DNA of 64,000 nucleotides from Rubrobacter aplysinae (lineage in GTDB: Bacteria; Actinomycetota; Rubrobacteria; Rubrobacterales; Rubrobacteraceae): the NCBI RefSeq assembly GCF_001029505.1, contig NZ_LEKH01000013.1, positions 1 to 64,000 on the forward strand, given 5' to 3'. A program made the translations under genes and the position numbers. The notes under the pieces were generated by a model that did no database searches, was not told the origin of the DNA, and worked only from the letters and a program-made list of their open reading frames with translations. This document shows, piece after piece, positions 33,287-41,384 of the stretch (within the stretch, counting starts at the first letter, position 1; every line of letters begins with the position of its first letter).

Positions 33287-33393
33287 TACGCTTTCCGCAT
33301 GTCACTCGCGTCAGCCCGGCTCGCCCCCGGCAGGAGGCAAACCTAACCCCGGTCCCCCGGTCCTCGGTCCGAGAGGCTTTGGGGTAAAAGGTA

Positions 33394-33399
33394 TAGAAT
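33394..33399 (+). promoter_or_regulatory. -10 element (TAGAAT) of the PRC-barrel gene
   Basis: TATAGAAT lies about 110 nt before the start codon, giving a long 5' leader (about 33406-33509) that ends in GAAAGGAG. The leader could hold regulation; no known fold recognised. Confidence 0.5.
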
Positions 33400-33509
33400 G
33401 TGTAAACTACCGCACAATACGCTCGGGCTCGTGCGGGCGGCTCCAGTGGGATGCGTAGTCCGACGCGCCGTAAAGAACGCTCTATGAAGCTCTACGAAAG
33501 GAGATGCCA

Positions 33510-34346
33510 GTGGGATACAGGGGGCGTGATGAGGATTCCGGTAAGCTCTCGGCGGAGTGCAGAGGCTACGAGCTGCGCGACCGGGAAGGAGAGAAGGTCG
33601 GCAAGATAGACGAGGTCTTCGTGGACGAGGACGACCGGCCGGAGTACCTCGGCGTGAAGCTTGGGCTACTGGGCGGCAAGCTCACCCTCATACCAGCGGG
33701 CCTCGCCCAGGCCGACGACGAGCGCCGGCTGATCTCGGTCTCCGAGTCCAGGGAGCGCATAAAGGACGCCCCGAGCCTGGGCTCCAACGAGGAGGTCACC
33801 GCCGAGCGAGAGCGCGTCGTCCGGGACTACTTCGGCCTGGACGCCAGCCCGGACTCCGGCTCCTCGTCGGACGAGCAGCGAAGCCGGGAGGAAGATACCT
33901 CCGAGATCCCTACCGGGCACCGCCAGGACCCGGAGAGCCGGGACACTGGCTCCGGCGACGAACGGCCCGACGAGACCAAAGAGACGGGCGACGAGGACGG
34001 CTTCACCGGCGAGAGGCAGCCCTGGAGCGACTCCGACGACTCTTCCACGGGCTCGACCGAGTCAACCGGAGAGATGGGCGCAGCCGCCGGCTCCGGAAGC
34101 CGGGAGCGGGAGCACTCCAATCACTCTAAAAGTGCCGGCGAAGAGCGCCAGGGCCGGGGCTCGGAAACTGGCTCTGAGCCCGGCCCCGGAGCCGGCTCCC
34201 CGGAGACCATGCGGGTCTCTGTCTGGCGCGAGAAGGCCCGAGCCGAGAAGATACTGGGAGAAGACGGCAACGAAGAGGTGCGCGTCCGCAAGGAGTGGGT
34301 CGAGGAAGAGGAGACCATAGAGGTCGAGGACCACCGCCGGGGATAG
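33510..34346 (+). CDS. PRC-barrel domain protein with disordered tail
   Basis: A 278-residue protein. The first 80 residues form a PRC barrel (YELRDREGEKVGKIDEVFVD, then YLGVKLGLLGG). A 150-residue low-complexity acidic/Ser/Gly stretch follows, then a short conserved end (VRKEWVEEEETIEVEDHRRG) like the DUF2382 motif of stress proteins. GTG at 33510 is chosen because AAAGGAG ends directly against the ATG at 33504, leaving no spacing. PRC-barrel/DUF2382 proteins are often stress-induced, with no defined enzyme activity. Its Shine-Dalgarno is complementary to the small RNA described downstream. Confidence 0.75.
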   Translation: MGYRGRDEDSGKLSAECRGYELRDREGEKVGKIDEVFVDEDDRPEYLGVKLGLLGGKLTLIPAGLAQADDERRLISVSESRERIKDAPSLGSNEEVTAERERVVRDYFGLDASPDSGSSSDEQRSREEDTSEIPTGHRQDPESRDTGSGDERPDETKETGDEDGFTGERQPWSDSDDSSTGSTESTGEMGAAAGSGSREREHSNHSKSAGEERQGRGSETGSEPGPGAGSPETMRVSVWREKARAEKILGEDGNEEVRVRKEWVEEEETIEVEDHRRG

Positions 34347-34442
34347 CAAACCTCCCGGAAGAAGCGTAAGGGTCCGGCAAACGGCCCTGCGATGGAAATG
34401 AGAAAACGATCACCAATCTCCCGGCACGGACAAAACACATCC

Positions 34443-34471
34443 TTGACGCCGGCACATATGTGCTATATAAA
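34443..34471 (+). promoter_or_regulatory. Consensus sigma-70 promoter of the small RNA
   Basis: TTGACG (34443-34448), a 17-nt spacer, and TATAAA (34466-34471): the best -35/-10 pair I saw in the window. No open frame with a ribosome site follows before the terminator. Confidence 0.75.
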
Positions 34472-34477
34472 TATAGT

Positions 34478-34584
34478 CAATCCGGCAACCGAATACCCCT
34501 TTGATTCTCCTTTCCCTTTCCCACCTTTTCGGGAGCCGGATCATTACCCCGAGCCCCGACCGCTCCCCCGGTCGGGGCTCTTTT
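34478..34584 (+). ncRNA. Putative small RNA with pyrimidine-rich anti-Shine-Dalgarno stretch
   Basis: Predicted transcript of about 107 nt, from a consensus promoter to a strong intrinsic terminator. The centre (34504-34530) is a run of C and U including TCTCCTTTC at 34506-34514, flanked by less-structured sequence. It has no start codon with ribosome site. The C/U tract could pair with Shine-Dalgarno sites, including nine contiguous bases (33496-33504) at the start of the PRC-barrel gene. This is a prediction from sequence signals only; it might also be the leader of nothing, since the convergent gene ends at 34585. Confidence 0.6.
34552..34584 (+). terminator. Strong intrinsic terminator
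   Basis: AGCCCCGACC pairs perfectly with GGTCGGGGCT (34570-34579) around an 8-nt loop and is followed by CTTTTC. It ends the small RNA and may also stop read-through from the PRC-barrel gene. Confidence 0.85.
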
Positions 34585-35214
34585 CTATCGCGGGAGTCGC
34601 AGGTTCTTGGGGAAGCTTTCTTGTGAGGCGAGGTCTTCGAGGGAGTACCCGCTCTCCGGCGACCACGCGACGCCCGCGCCGCCGGTCAGGGCCGCCAGGT
34701 CCACTAGCCGGCCCACGATGCGCAGGCAGAAGCCGTGCAGGATCTCGTCGGAGTCGTGGGTCTTGCCCCGGGCGTGCTCCACGAAGACGCCTTTCGTCTT
34801 CCACACCCCGTCCCGGTATACGGCGAACGTCTGGCATGGTCCCTCTTCGACGATACTAGAGAAGCCCAGGATGCGCCCCGAGTAACCGGAAGGGTCCAGG
34901 CTGTAGTGACTGAGTCCCTCGTGCATCAGGTCCTCGTCGGTCTCGGCGGCCGCACCGGGTAGCACGCCGAAGGTGAGTGAGGCCCCGGTTCTCTCCCCGG
35001 CAATCACGCGCAGGTTCAGAAGTCCCGACTCCTCGGTGGTCTCCGCCTCGAACCCGGCCTCCCGCGCCAGAGAGGCGACGTACCCGAGCCCGGAGAAGAG
35101 ACGTCTGGAGAAGGCCCGGACAGCCTCCTCCGACTCCCGCGACAGCGCAAGCGAGCGGTCCGCCTCCTCCCGGTAGCGGCGTAATCTGGTAAGCGCGGCG
35201 TCCTCGAAGCCCAA
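34585..35214 (-). CDS. Hypothetical protein
   Basis: A 209-residue soluble protein of unknown family. The N-terminal 55 residues are helical and charged (LTRLRRYREEADRSLALSRE). The rest is mixed alpha/beta with GLSHYSLDPSGYSGRILGF, CQTFAVYRDGVWKTKGVFVE and a final SFPKNLRLPR. No metal or nucleotide motif is seen. ATG at 35214, four bases after the SDR stop on the same strand, so it is probably the second gene of an SDR operon. Its stop lies at the end of the opposing small-RNA terminator. Confidence 0.55.
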   Translation of the reverse strand: MGFEDAALTRLRRYREEADRSLALSRESEEAVRAFSRRLFSGLGYVASLAREAGFEAETTEESGLLNLRVIAGERTGASLTFGVLPGAAAETDEDLMHEGLSHYSLDPSGYSGRILGFSSIVEEGPCQTFAVYRDGVWKTKGVFVEHARGKTHDSDEILHGFCLRIVGRLVDLAALTGGAGVAWSPESGYSLEDLASQESFPKNLRLPR

Positions 35215-35217
35215 GGG

Positions 35218-36027
35218 CTACTCCTCCGAATCTTCCGCCCAGGAGCGCAGCGCGAGATCCAGGGCGCCCGGGGCCAGGGTCGCGGCGGCTGAGAAGGCGC
35301 GGTCCCCGAGCGTGACGTATACGTCCCGGCCCCCACGCTCGGCGGCGCGGGCTATCTTCACGGCGACCTTCTCCGCGGGCACGCCTTTCGGACGCCAGCC
35401 GCGCTTCTCGTCCTTCGTGCGGCGGGAGTTATCCCGGAAGGCGGTCCGGGTGGTGCCCGGGTAGACGCTCGTCACGGTGACGCCGCGAGAGGAGATCTCG
35501 ACGCGCAGGGCCTCGGAGAGCGCGTTCAGGGCGGTCTTCGAGGAGCAGTAGCCCCCGACCTTCGGGATCGCCCGCAGCCCGACGATAGAGGAGACGTTGA
35601 TGATCCTGCCCCCGCGCCGCATGTGGGGCAGCGCGGCCTGCAGACAGCGCAGCGGGCCGAGTACGTTTACCTCGTACACGTAGCGCAGGTCGTCGGCCCG
35701 AAGCTCTGCGACCCGCCCGGAGAGCCCTAGACCGGCGTTGTTCACCAGCACGTCTACCCCGCCGAGCCCGGCGGCGCGCCCGACCAGCGCCCGCACCGAC
35801 TCCTCGTCGGTCACGTCGGTCGGCACCGGGAGGGCGTGGCCTCCGCGGCTCTGGATCTCCCGGGCCAGCCCTTCGAGCCTTTCGGCGTCGCGGGCCGCCA
35901 GCACGACCGCCGCGCCCCGGCCCGCGAGCTCGCGCGCGGTGGCCTCCCCGATGCCGCTGGAGGCCCCGGTAACGATTGCAACCCTGTTCTCAAGCGTCTT
36001 GTTCGTCTCATTCTTCTCATCAAACAT
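35218..36027 (-). CDS. Short-chain dehydrogenase/reductase
   Basis: A 269-residue SDR similar in layout to the one at 10190. TGASSGIGEAT is the cofactor loop, NNAGLG follows strand 4, the SSIVGLRA serine is present, and YCSSKTAL gives the catalytic Tyr and Lys. Residues beyond 190 are longer and basic (RRTKDEKRGWRPKG), typical of DltE/YqjQ-like SDRs with unknown substrates. TAAGAT ends 7 nt before the ATG, so the mRNA is probably leaderless. It diverges from the CoaC-type gene across only 32 bp. Confidence 0.88.
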   Translation of the reverse strand: MFDEKNETNKTLENRVAIVTGASSGIGEATARELAGRGAAVVLAARDAERLEGLAREIQSRGGHALPVPTDVTDEESVRALVGRAAGLGGVDVLVNNAGLGLSGRVAELRADDLRYVYEVNVLGPLRCLQAALPHMRRGGRIINVSSIVGLRAIPKVGGYCSSKTALNALSEALRVEISSRGVTVTSVYPGTTRTAFRDNSRRTKDEKRGWRPKGVPAEKVAVKIARAAERGGRDVYVTLGDRAFSAAATLAPGALDLALRSWAEDSEE

Positions 36028-36034
36028 GGGCGGT

Positions 36035-36053
36035 ATCTTAACGGGTATATACT
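36035..36053. promoter_or_regulatory. Back-to-back -10 elements for two leaderless genes
   Basis: Minus strand TAAGAT (36035-36040) lies 7 nt from the SDR ATG. Plus strand TATACT (36048-36053) lies 6 nt from the flavoprotein GTG at 36060. The entire divergent intergenic space is 32 bp, so each -35 region falls inside or beyond the other gene's -10. Confidence 0.55.
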
Positions 36054-36059
36054 GCGACC

Positions 36060-36641
36060 GTGGAAGACCCGAGAGAAGAGCAGAGAGCAGAACGCGTAAT
36101 CGTCGGGGTCACCGGCAGCATCGCGGCGTACAAGACGCCCGGAGTGATCCGGCGCGTCAGAGAGTCCGGCCGGGAGGTACGCGTGATCTCGACCGACGCC
36201 GCCCTCCGGTTCGTCCCCGAGGAGACGCTCGCCATAGCCGCCGGAGGAAGCATACACACCGAGAGGAGCTGGTGGGAGAACTCGGGCCGGGTCGAGCACG
36301 TAAGCCTCGCCCGCTGGGCCGACCTCCTGCTCGTCGCCCCGGCCGCCGCCGACGCCCTGGCGCGGACCGCGATAGGCCTCGGCGACGACCTCCTCTCCGC
36401 CACCGTACTCGCCGGCACGCGCCGCGTGATCTGGGCCCCGGCGATGAACCCCGAGATGTGGCAGAGTCCCGCCACCCGGCGCAACGTCGAGACGCTAGAG
36501 GGCTGGGGGCACCAGTTCGTGGGCCCGGCAGAAGGTGAGATGGCCTCCGCAGAGGAGCTACCGGGAGTAGGACGCCTCGCCGACGAGGCCGAGATACTCG
36601 CTGCGGTAGAGGCGGCGCTGGCCGAGGATATCCCGGGCTAG
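36060..36641 (+). CDS. Flavoprotein of the phosphopantothenoylcysteine decarboxylase family
   Basis: A 193-residue HFCD flavoprotein: VGVTGSIAAYKTPGV at the start, a catalytic histidine in VEHVSLARWADLL, and the PxMNxxMW motif as PAMNPEMW. Equivalent to the CoaC half of bacterial Dfp; the CoaB synthetase half is missing. It may decarboxylate phosphopantothenoylcysteine in CoA synthesis, or be a related cysteine decarboxylase or UbiX-like enzyme. A leaderless GTG start is predicted. The 3' end overlaps the convergent pyc by 4 bp. Confidence 0.8.
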   Translation: MEDPREEQRAERVIVGVTGSIAAYKTPGVIRRVRESGREVRVISTDAALRFVPEETLAIAAGGSIHTERSWWENSGRVEHVSLARWADLLLVAPAAADALARTAIGLGDDLLSATVLAGTRRVIWAPAMNPEMWQSPATRRNVETLEGWGHQFVGPAEGEMASAEELPGVGRLADEAEILAAVEAALAEDIPG

Positions 36642-39600
36642 GAGAGCACCAGCAACAGGTCGCCGGGCTCGACGCGGGTGCCGCTTGAGGCGGCGAGGCG
36701 CTCCACGGCCCCCGTTGACTGGGCCGTTATGGAGGACTCCATCTTCATGGCCTCGATGGTACCGATCTTCTGCCCCGCCTCGACCTCCTCACCTTTCTCG
36801 ACCGAGATCGTGACGACTCCGGTCATGGGCGCGGCGACGTGGCTGGAGTTGGTGGTGTCCGCCTTCTCCTGGCGCGGCACCTCGGGCTCCAGCGAGCGGT
36901 CGAGGGCATCTATGGGCCGGGGCTGACCGTTGAGGGTACAGAGCACGGTGCGGATGCCGCCCTCGTCGGCCTCGGTAACGGCGTCGAGCTCTATGTACAG
37001 CCGCACGCCGGGCTCGAGATCCACCGCAAGCTCCTCCTGACGCTCCAGGCCGTAGAAGAACGCCTTCGTGGGCACCACCGATACGTCGCCGTGGCGAGAC
37101 TTCGAGGCTTCGAAGTCCTTCGTGGGGCCGGGTAGCAGCATACGGTTCAGCGCCTCGCGCCGTCGGGCCCCGCCCGCGGCGAGCGACTCGCGATCCTCGC
37201 GATTTTCGGCGGTTAGCTCGTCTTCACTCTCCCCGGCACCGTAAGCCTCCAACGCCCGGCTGCGGAACGGCTCGGGCCAGCCGCCGGGGGGCACGCCGAG
37301 CTCGCCGCGCAGGAAGCCGATCACGCTATCCGGCAGGTCGTATCCGCCGGGGTTTTTCTCCAGATCTTCGAGGTCTATATCCGCCGAGAGCAGGTACAGC
37401 GCGAGATCCCCGACGACCTTGCTCGTGGGCGTGACCTTTACGATATGCCCGAGCAGGTCGTCGCAGCGGGCGTAGAGGCGCTCGACCTCCTCGAAGCGTT
37501 CCGAGAGCCCGAGGGCGGCCGCCTGCTGCCGGAGGTTGGAGAGCTGGCCGCCCGGGATCTCGTGCCGGTACACCGTACCCGTAGGCGCGCGCAGACCGGT
37601 CTCGAACGGTTTGTAGAGCGTGCGTACCGTCTCCCAGTACGGCTCCAGGTCGCCCAGGGCGTGCATCGAGAGCCCGGTCTCGCGCCCGGTGTTGTCGGTG
37701 GCGGCTACTATCGCCGCAAGAGAAGGCTGGCTGGTCATGCCGGCCATCGGGGCCGCCGCGCCGTCCACCGCGTCGACCCCGGCCTCCAGCGCGACCAGGT
37801 AGGTTGCGAGCTGCCCTCCGGCGGTGTCGTGGGTGTGCAGGTGGACCGGCAAGTCGAACCTCTCGCGCAACGCCCCGACGAGGGTGCTCGCGGCCGGGGC
37901 ACGCAGCAGACCGGCCATATCCTTGATACACAGCACGTGTGACCCGGCCTCGACGAGCTCTTCGGCCAGGCGCAGGTAGTAGTCCAGGGTGTAGAGCGTC
38001 TCGGAGGGATCGGAGAGGTCGCCGGTGTAGCAGAGCACGCCCTCGGCCACGGCTCCCGTCTCTCGCACGGCCTCGATGGCGGGGCGCATCTGCTCGACGT
38101 CATTCAGCGCGTCGAAGACACGGAAGATGTCTATGCCGGTCTCGTTGGCCTCGGCAACGAAGGCGCGCACGGCCTCGTCTGGAGCGGCGGTGTAGCCGAC
38201 GGTGTTGCGCCCGCGCAGCAGCATCTGCAGGCAGACGTTCGGGAGCGCCTCCCGGAGCCGGGCGAGCCGCTGCCACGGGTCCTCTTGGAGAAATCTCAGG
38301 GCAACGTCGAAGGTCGCCCCGCCCCACACCTCGGCGGAGAAGAGCCCGGACATGTTACGGGCGACGTGCGGTGCGACGGCGAGCATGTCGAAGGAGCGCA
38401 TCCGGGTGGCGAACAGCGACTGGTGGGCGTCGCGCATCGTGGTGTCGGTGACCTTGAGGTCTTTCGCCTCGCGCAGCCAGCGGGCGAAGCCTTCGGGGCC
38501 GAGATCTCCGAGCCTCTGGCGCGTACCGGCGGGAGGCGGCTCGTCGGTGTTCTGTAGCCTGGGCAGCTTGGTGCGCGGGTCAGGGACCGCTGGAGGCGGA
38601 CCTTGGGGCCTGTTTACCGTGGTATCGGCGAGCAGGTCCAGGATGCGGCTGGCCCGGTCGGCGCCGGTGGAGACGGCGGTCAGATGAGGCCGCTCGTCTA
38701 TGAACGAGGTGGTCGTGTTTCCAGAGAGGAAATCCGGGTCGGCGAGCACGGCGCGCAGGAAGGCGACGTTGGTGGATACGCCCCGCACCCGGAACTCCGC
38801 CAGCGAGCGCCGGGCACGGCTGGCAGCGGACGTGAGGTCCGCGCCGCGGGCGGTCAGCTTTACGAGCAGGGAATCGAAGTAGGGGCTTATCTCGGCCCCG
38901 GTGTAGACGCTGCCGCCGTCGAGACGGATGCCGGCGCCGCCGGGAGATCGGTAGGCGGAGATCCTGCCCGTATCCGGCCGGAAGCCGCTTGCCGGATCCT
39001 CGGTGGTTACCCGGCACTGCAGGGCCGCGCCGCGTTGCCGGATCTTCCCTTGCGTGAGATCCATCCCGGACAGCGTCTCGCCGCCGGAGATGCGGAGCTG
39101 GGCGTGGACGAGGTCCACGTCGGTGGTCTCCTCGGTGACGGTGTGCTCGACCTGGATGCGGGGGTTCATCTCGATGAAGGCGTGGGTCCCGTCCTCGCCG
39201 ACGAGGAACTCCACCGTGCCGGCGTTCTTGTACCCAACCGCCTCCCCAAAGCGCACGGCGTCGGCGCAGAGTCGGTCGCGCAAGTCGGGATCGAGGTTCG
39301 GGGCGGGGGCGAGCTCCAGCACCTTCTGGTGGCGGCGCTGCACGGAGCAGTCCCGCTCGTACAGGTGTACGACCTCACCGGTTCCGTCGGCCAGGATCTG
39401 GACCTCTATGTGCCGGGGCCTCTCCAGGGCCTGCTCCAGAAACACGGTCGGGTCTCCGAACGCTCCCTCGGCCTCGCGCATCGCGGTCTCGACCGCGCTC
39501 TCCAGGTCCTCCTCGCGCTCGACCCGGCGCATGCCACGTCCACCGCCCCCGGCGGCGGCCTTTACGAAGACGGGGTAGCCGATCTCCTCCGCCGCCTCCA

Positions 39601-40033
39601 GCGCCTTCCGCGGCTCATCCAGCGACTCTGAAGCCCCCGGTACCGGGATGCCGGCCTTCTCGGCGGCCCGGCGGGCCGAGATCTTATCCCCCGTGAGCGC
39701 CAGCACGTCCGGCGGCGGCCCCACGAAGGTGATTCCGGCCTCCTCGCACGCCCGCGCAAGCTCCGCGCTCTCTGACAGGAGGCCGTATCCGGGGTAGATG
39801 GAGTCCGCCCCGACCTTCTTCGCGGTCTCGACCAGCAACCGCGCGTCGAGATAGGCCCGTACAGGATGGCCGGGCTCCCCGATTTCGTACGCCTCGTCAG
39901 CCTTTTGGCGGTGCAGCGAGTCGCGGTCGTCCGGCGTGTACACCGCCACCGCCCGGATACCGAGCTCGTAGGCGGCCCGGAAGGCCCGAACCGCGATCTC
40001 ACCCCGGTTCGCTACCAGTACCTTCTCTAACAT
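36638..40033 (-). CDS. pyc: Pyruvate carboxylase
   Basis: An 1131-residue single-chain enzyme forming oxaloacetate from pyruvate, bicarbonate and ATP. Domains in order: biotin carboxylase (1-450; VLVANRGEIAVRAF, KAAAGGGGRGMRRV, FIEMNPRIQVEHTVTEE); carboxyltransferase (about 520-1000; TDTTMRDAHQSLFATRMR, CIKDMAGLL, HLHTHDTAGGQ); and a C-terminal biotinyl domain ending near EAMKMESSI. Full length. ATG at 40033. No adjacent partner is needed; supplies the TCA cycle together with the nearby succinate dehydrogenase. Confidence 0.97.
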   Translation of the reverse strand: MLEKVLVANRGEIAVRAFRAAYELGIRAVAVYTPDDRDSLHRQKADEAYEIGEPGHPVRAYLDARLLVETAKKVGADSIYPGYGLLSESAELARACEEAGITFVGPPPDVLALTGDKISARRAAEKAGIPVPGASESLDEPRKALEAAEEIGYPVFVKAAAGGGGRGMRRVEREEDLESAVETAMREAEGAFGDPTVFLEQALERPRHIEVQILADGTGEVVHLYERDCSVQRRHQKVLELAPAPNLDPDLRDRLCADAVRFGEAVGYKNAGTVEFLVGEDGTHAFIEMNPRIQVEHTVTEETTDVDLVHAQLRISGGETLSGMDLTQGKIRQRGAALQCRVTTEDPASGFRPDTGRISAYRSPGGAGIRLDGGSVYTGAEISPYFDSLLVKLTARGADLTSAASRARRSLAEFRVRGVSTNVAFLRAVLADPDFLSGNTTTSFIDERPHLTAVSTGADRASRILDLLADTTVNRPQGPPPAVPDPRTKLPRLQNTDEPPPAGTRQRLGDLGPEGFARWLREAKDLKVTDTTMRDAHQSLFATRMRSFDMLAVAPHVARNMSGLFSAEVWGGATFDVALRFLQEDPWQRLARLREALPNVCLQMLLRGRNTVGYTAAPDEAVRAFVAEANETGIDIFRVFDALNDVEQMRPAIEAVRETGAVAEGVLCYTGDLSDPSETLYTLDYYLRLAEELVEAGSHVLCIKDMAGLLRAPAASTLVGALRERFDLPVHLHTHDTAGGQLATYLVALEAGVDAVDGAAAPMAGMTSQPSLAAIVAATDNTGRETGLSMHALGDLEPYWETVRTLYKPFETGLRAPTGTVYRHEIPGGQLSNLRQQAAALGLSERFEEVERLYARCDDLLGHIVKVTPTSKVVGDLALYLLSADIDLEDLEKNPGGYDLPDSVIGFLRGELGVPPGGWPEPFRSRALEAYGAGESEDELTAENREDRESLAAGGARRREALNRMLLPGPTKDFEASKSRHGDVSVVPTKAFFYGLERQEELAVDLEPGVRLYIELDAVTEADEGGIRTVLCTLNGQPRPIDALDRSLEPEVPRQEKADTTNSSHVAAPMTGVVTISVEKGEEVEAGQKIGTIEAMKMESSITAQSTGAVERLAASSGTRVEPGDLLLVLS

Positions 40034-40227
40034 CGCCTACCCCCAGTGGCCTGACCCATACGTGACCGCCCGATCCGCGAAGCGCCCATGAAATCCATGA
40101 AGACTGTACACGCACCGTTATCCGAGACTCTCATGACCCCATTATGGACCAGAGCCCGCCAGCACTTCCAGTCTCCACATATATTCGCCCGGCACAGACC
40201 GGGGCCAAGCCTCGGTATCGTCGTAGT

Positions 40228-40737
40228 CTATCTTCTGAGATAGTCCTTCAGGGCGTGCTCCGTGCTCGGGAAGGCCAGCTCGGGCCACGGCAGATCCTCA
40301 CGGGCAAAGCTCCTTACGTCCAGCGTCTCGTCGAGGGGGGACGGCTTGCCGCCCACGACTCTGGCGGCGTAGACGGCTATGGCGGGTACCGAGTCCTGAT
40401 AGGAGTACAGCCCGACGATACTCTCGATCTCGAGCTCGACCCCGCACTCCTCCAGCGCCTCACGAGCGGCGGCGACCTCGGACCTCTCGCCGAGCTCGAC
40501 GAACCCGCCGGGGAACGTCCACTTACCATAGCCGGGCTGTATGGAGCGTTGGATCAGGACTATCCCACCGTCCAGCTCGAAGATAGCACTCGCAACCAGC
40601 TTGGGCCCCTGATAAAACACGAACCCACACTCGCCGCACACCAGCCGCTCCGGCTCCCCGGCCTTCACGACCCGCTCCTCCAGAGGGCCGCCACACCGGG
40701 GGCAGAACTCGTACTCGTAAGGGTTGCGCGGGTTCAA
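40228..40737 (-). CDS. Nudix hydrolase with N-terminal zinc ribbon
   Basis: A 169-residue protein. Cys-12, 15, 34 and 37 form a zinc ribbon. The Nudix box follows: GGFVELGE, then REALEECGV (residues 78-100), matching GX5EX7REUXEEXGU. Layout resembles NudC/YmaB-like ADP-ribose or NADH pyrophosphatases, but the NudC SQPWPFPxS motif is missing, so the substrate is open. ATG at 40737; divergent from the tRNA-Gly gene. The 194 bp downstream (to pyc) contains nothing recognised. Confidence 0.85.
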   Translation of the reverse strand: MNPRNPYEYEFCPRCGGPLEERVVKAGEPERLVCGECGFVFYQGPKLVASAIFELDGGIVLIQRSIQPGYGKWTFPGGFVELGERSEVAAAREALEECGVELEIESIVGLYSYQDSVPAIAVYAARVVGGKPSPLDETLDVRSFAREDLPWPELAFPSTEHALKDYLRR

Positions 40738-40773
40738 CGAGACTCCAGACTATGAGCGAGATGGCGGGCGTGG

Positions 40774-40779
40774 TAGAAT
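40774..40779 (+). promoter_or_regulatory. -10 element (TAGAAT) of tRNA-Gly
   Basis: TAGAAT lies 11 nt upstream of the mature tRNA 5' end, the right place for a short tRNA precursor leader. Confidence 0.5.
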
Positions 40780-40790
40780 TTACCTCGTTC

Positions 40791-40863
40791 GCGGACGTAG
40801 CTCAGTTGGCAGAGCGCCAGCTTCCCAAGCTGGAGGTCGCGGGTTCGACCCCCGTCGTCCGCT
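40791..40863 (+). tRNA. tRNA-Gly (CCC anticodon)
   Basis: A 73-nt tRNA: acceptor GCGGACG pairing with CGTCCGC, D-arm AGCTCAGTTGGCAGAGCG, anticodon stem CCAGC/GCTGG with loop TTCCCAA (anticodon CCC), and T-arm GCGGGTTCGACCCCCG. The discriminator is U, as in bacterial glycine tRNAs. CCA not encoded; followed by a T-run at 40867-40871. Confidence 0.95.
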
Positions 40864-40908
40864 CTCTTTTTGGCGGATAGCAGCCTGTCCCCCGTCTTCA
40901 AAGTAACG

Positions 40909-40914
40909 TAGAAT
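40909..40914 (+). promoter_or_regulatory. -10 element (TAGAAT), leaderless small membrane-protein gene
   Basis: TAGAAT lies 6 nt before the ATG at 40921, exactly the distance to put transcription start at the A of ATG. Confidence 0.6.
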
Positions 40915-40920
40915 ACTTTT

Positions 40921-41337
40921 ATGGACGAAGGCAGCGGGAGACTAGGTAGACCGGAGAGGTCGCTACGACGCTTCGCCCGCACGCCGGGTAGCATCTCGAA
41001 GGGATACAGGAACCTTTTAATCGTAGTCGGAGTCTTTCTCATCGCCATCAGCGTGTATAGCCTGTTCTTTTCCAGCGGGGCCGATCTCATATATAGTATT
41101 GGTGGAGCCTTGCTAGGCTTGTCTTTCGTCGTGTGGTTCGGCGGAGGGGATATAGAGGGCCGACTGGGTTCGTTGTCCCGCTTCTCCTGCCTGCTACTGT
41201 GGCCCGCCACGATATTGTTCCTGGCAACCGCCAACTACATGTGGATGGGCACCGGGTATCTAATATTCCTGGCTCTGGTCGGGGCCGCTTTCCTCCTGGT
41301 TTGGTGGTTTTTAAAGAGGTCGAGCGCCGGGTCCTGA
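40921..41337 (+). CDS. Small membrane protein, unknown function
   Basis: A 138-residue protein with a basic cytoplasmic N-terminus (about 30 residues) and four hydrophobic helices: LLIVVGVFLIAISVYSLFF, LIYSIGGALLGLSFVVWF, FSCLLLWPATILFLATA and YLIFLALVGAAFLLVWWFL. It ends KRSSAGS. No conserved motif recognised. Probably leaderless. Stands alone between tRNA-Gly and the convergent sdhB. Confidence 0.6.
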   Translation: MDEGSGRLGRPERSLRRFARTPGSISKGYRNLLIVVGVFLIAISVYSLFFSSGADLIYSIGGALLGLSFVVWFGGGDIEGRLGSLSRFSCLLLWPATILFLATANYMWMGTGYLIFLALVGAAFLLVWWFLKRSSAGS

Positions 41338-41384
41338 TCCCCGACGCTCGATAAGGGCTCGATAAAGCCTTCTAAACGCAGGCT

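Noticed and set aside
33504-33509. ATG 33504 as the PRC-barrel start
   Set aside because: AAAGGAG ends directly against it with no spacing; GTG at 33510 has a 6-nt spacing.
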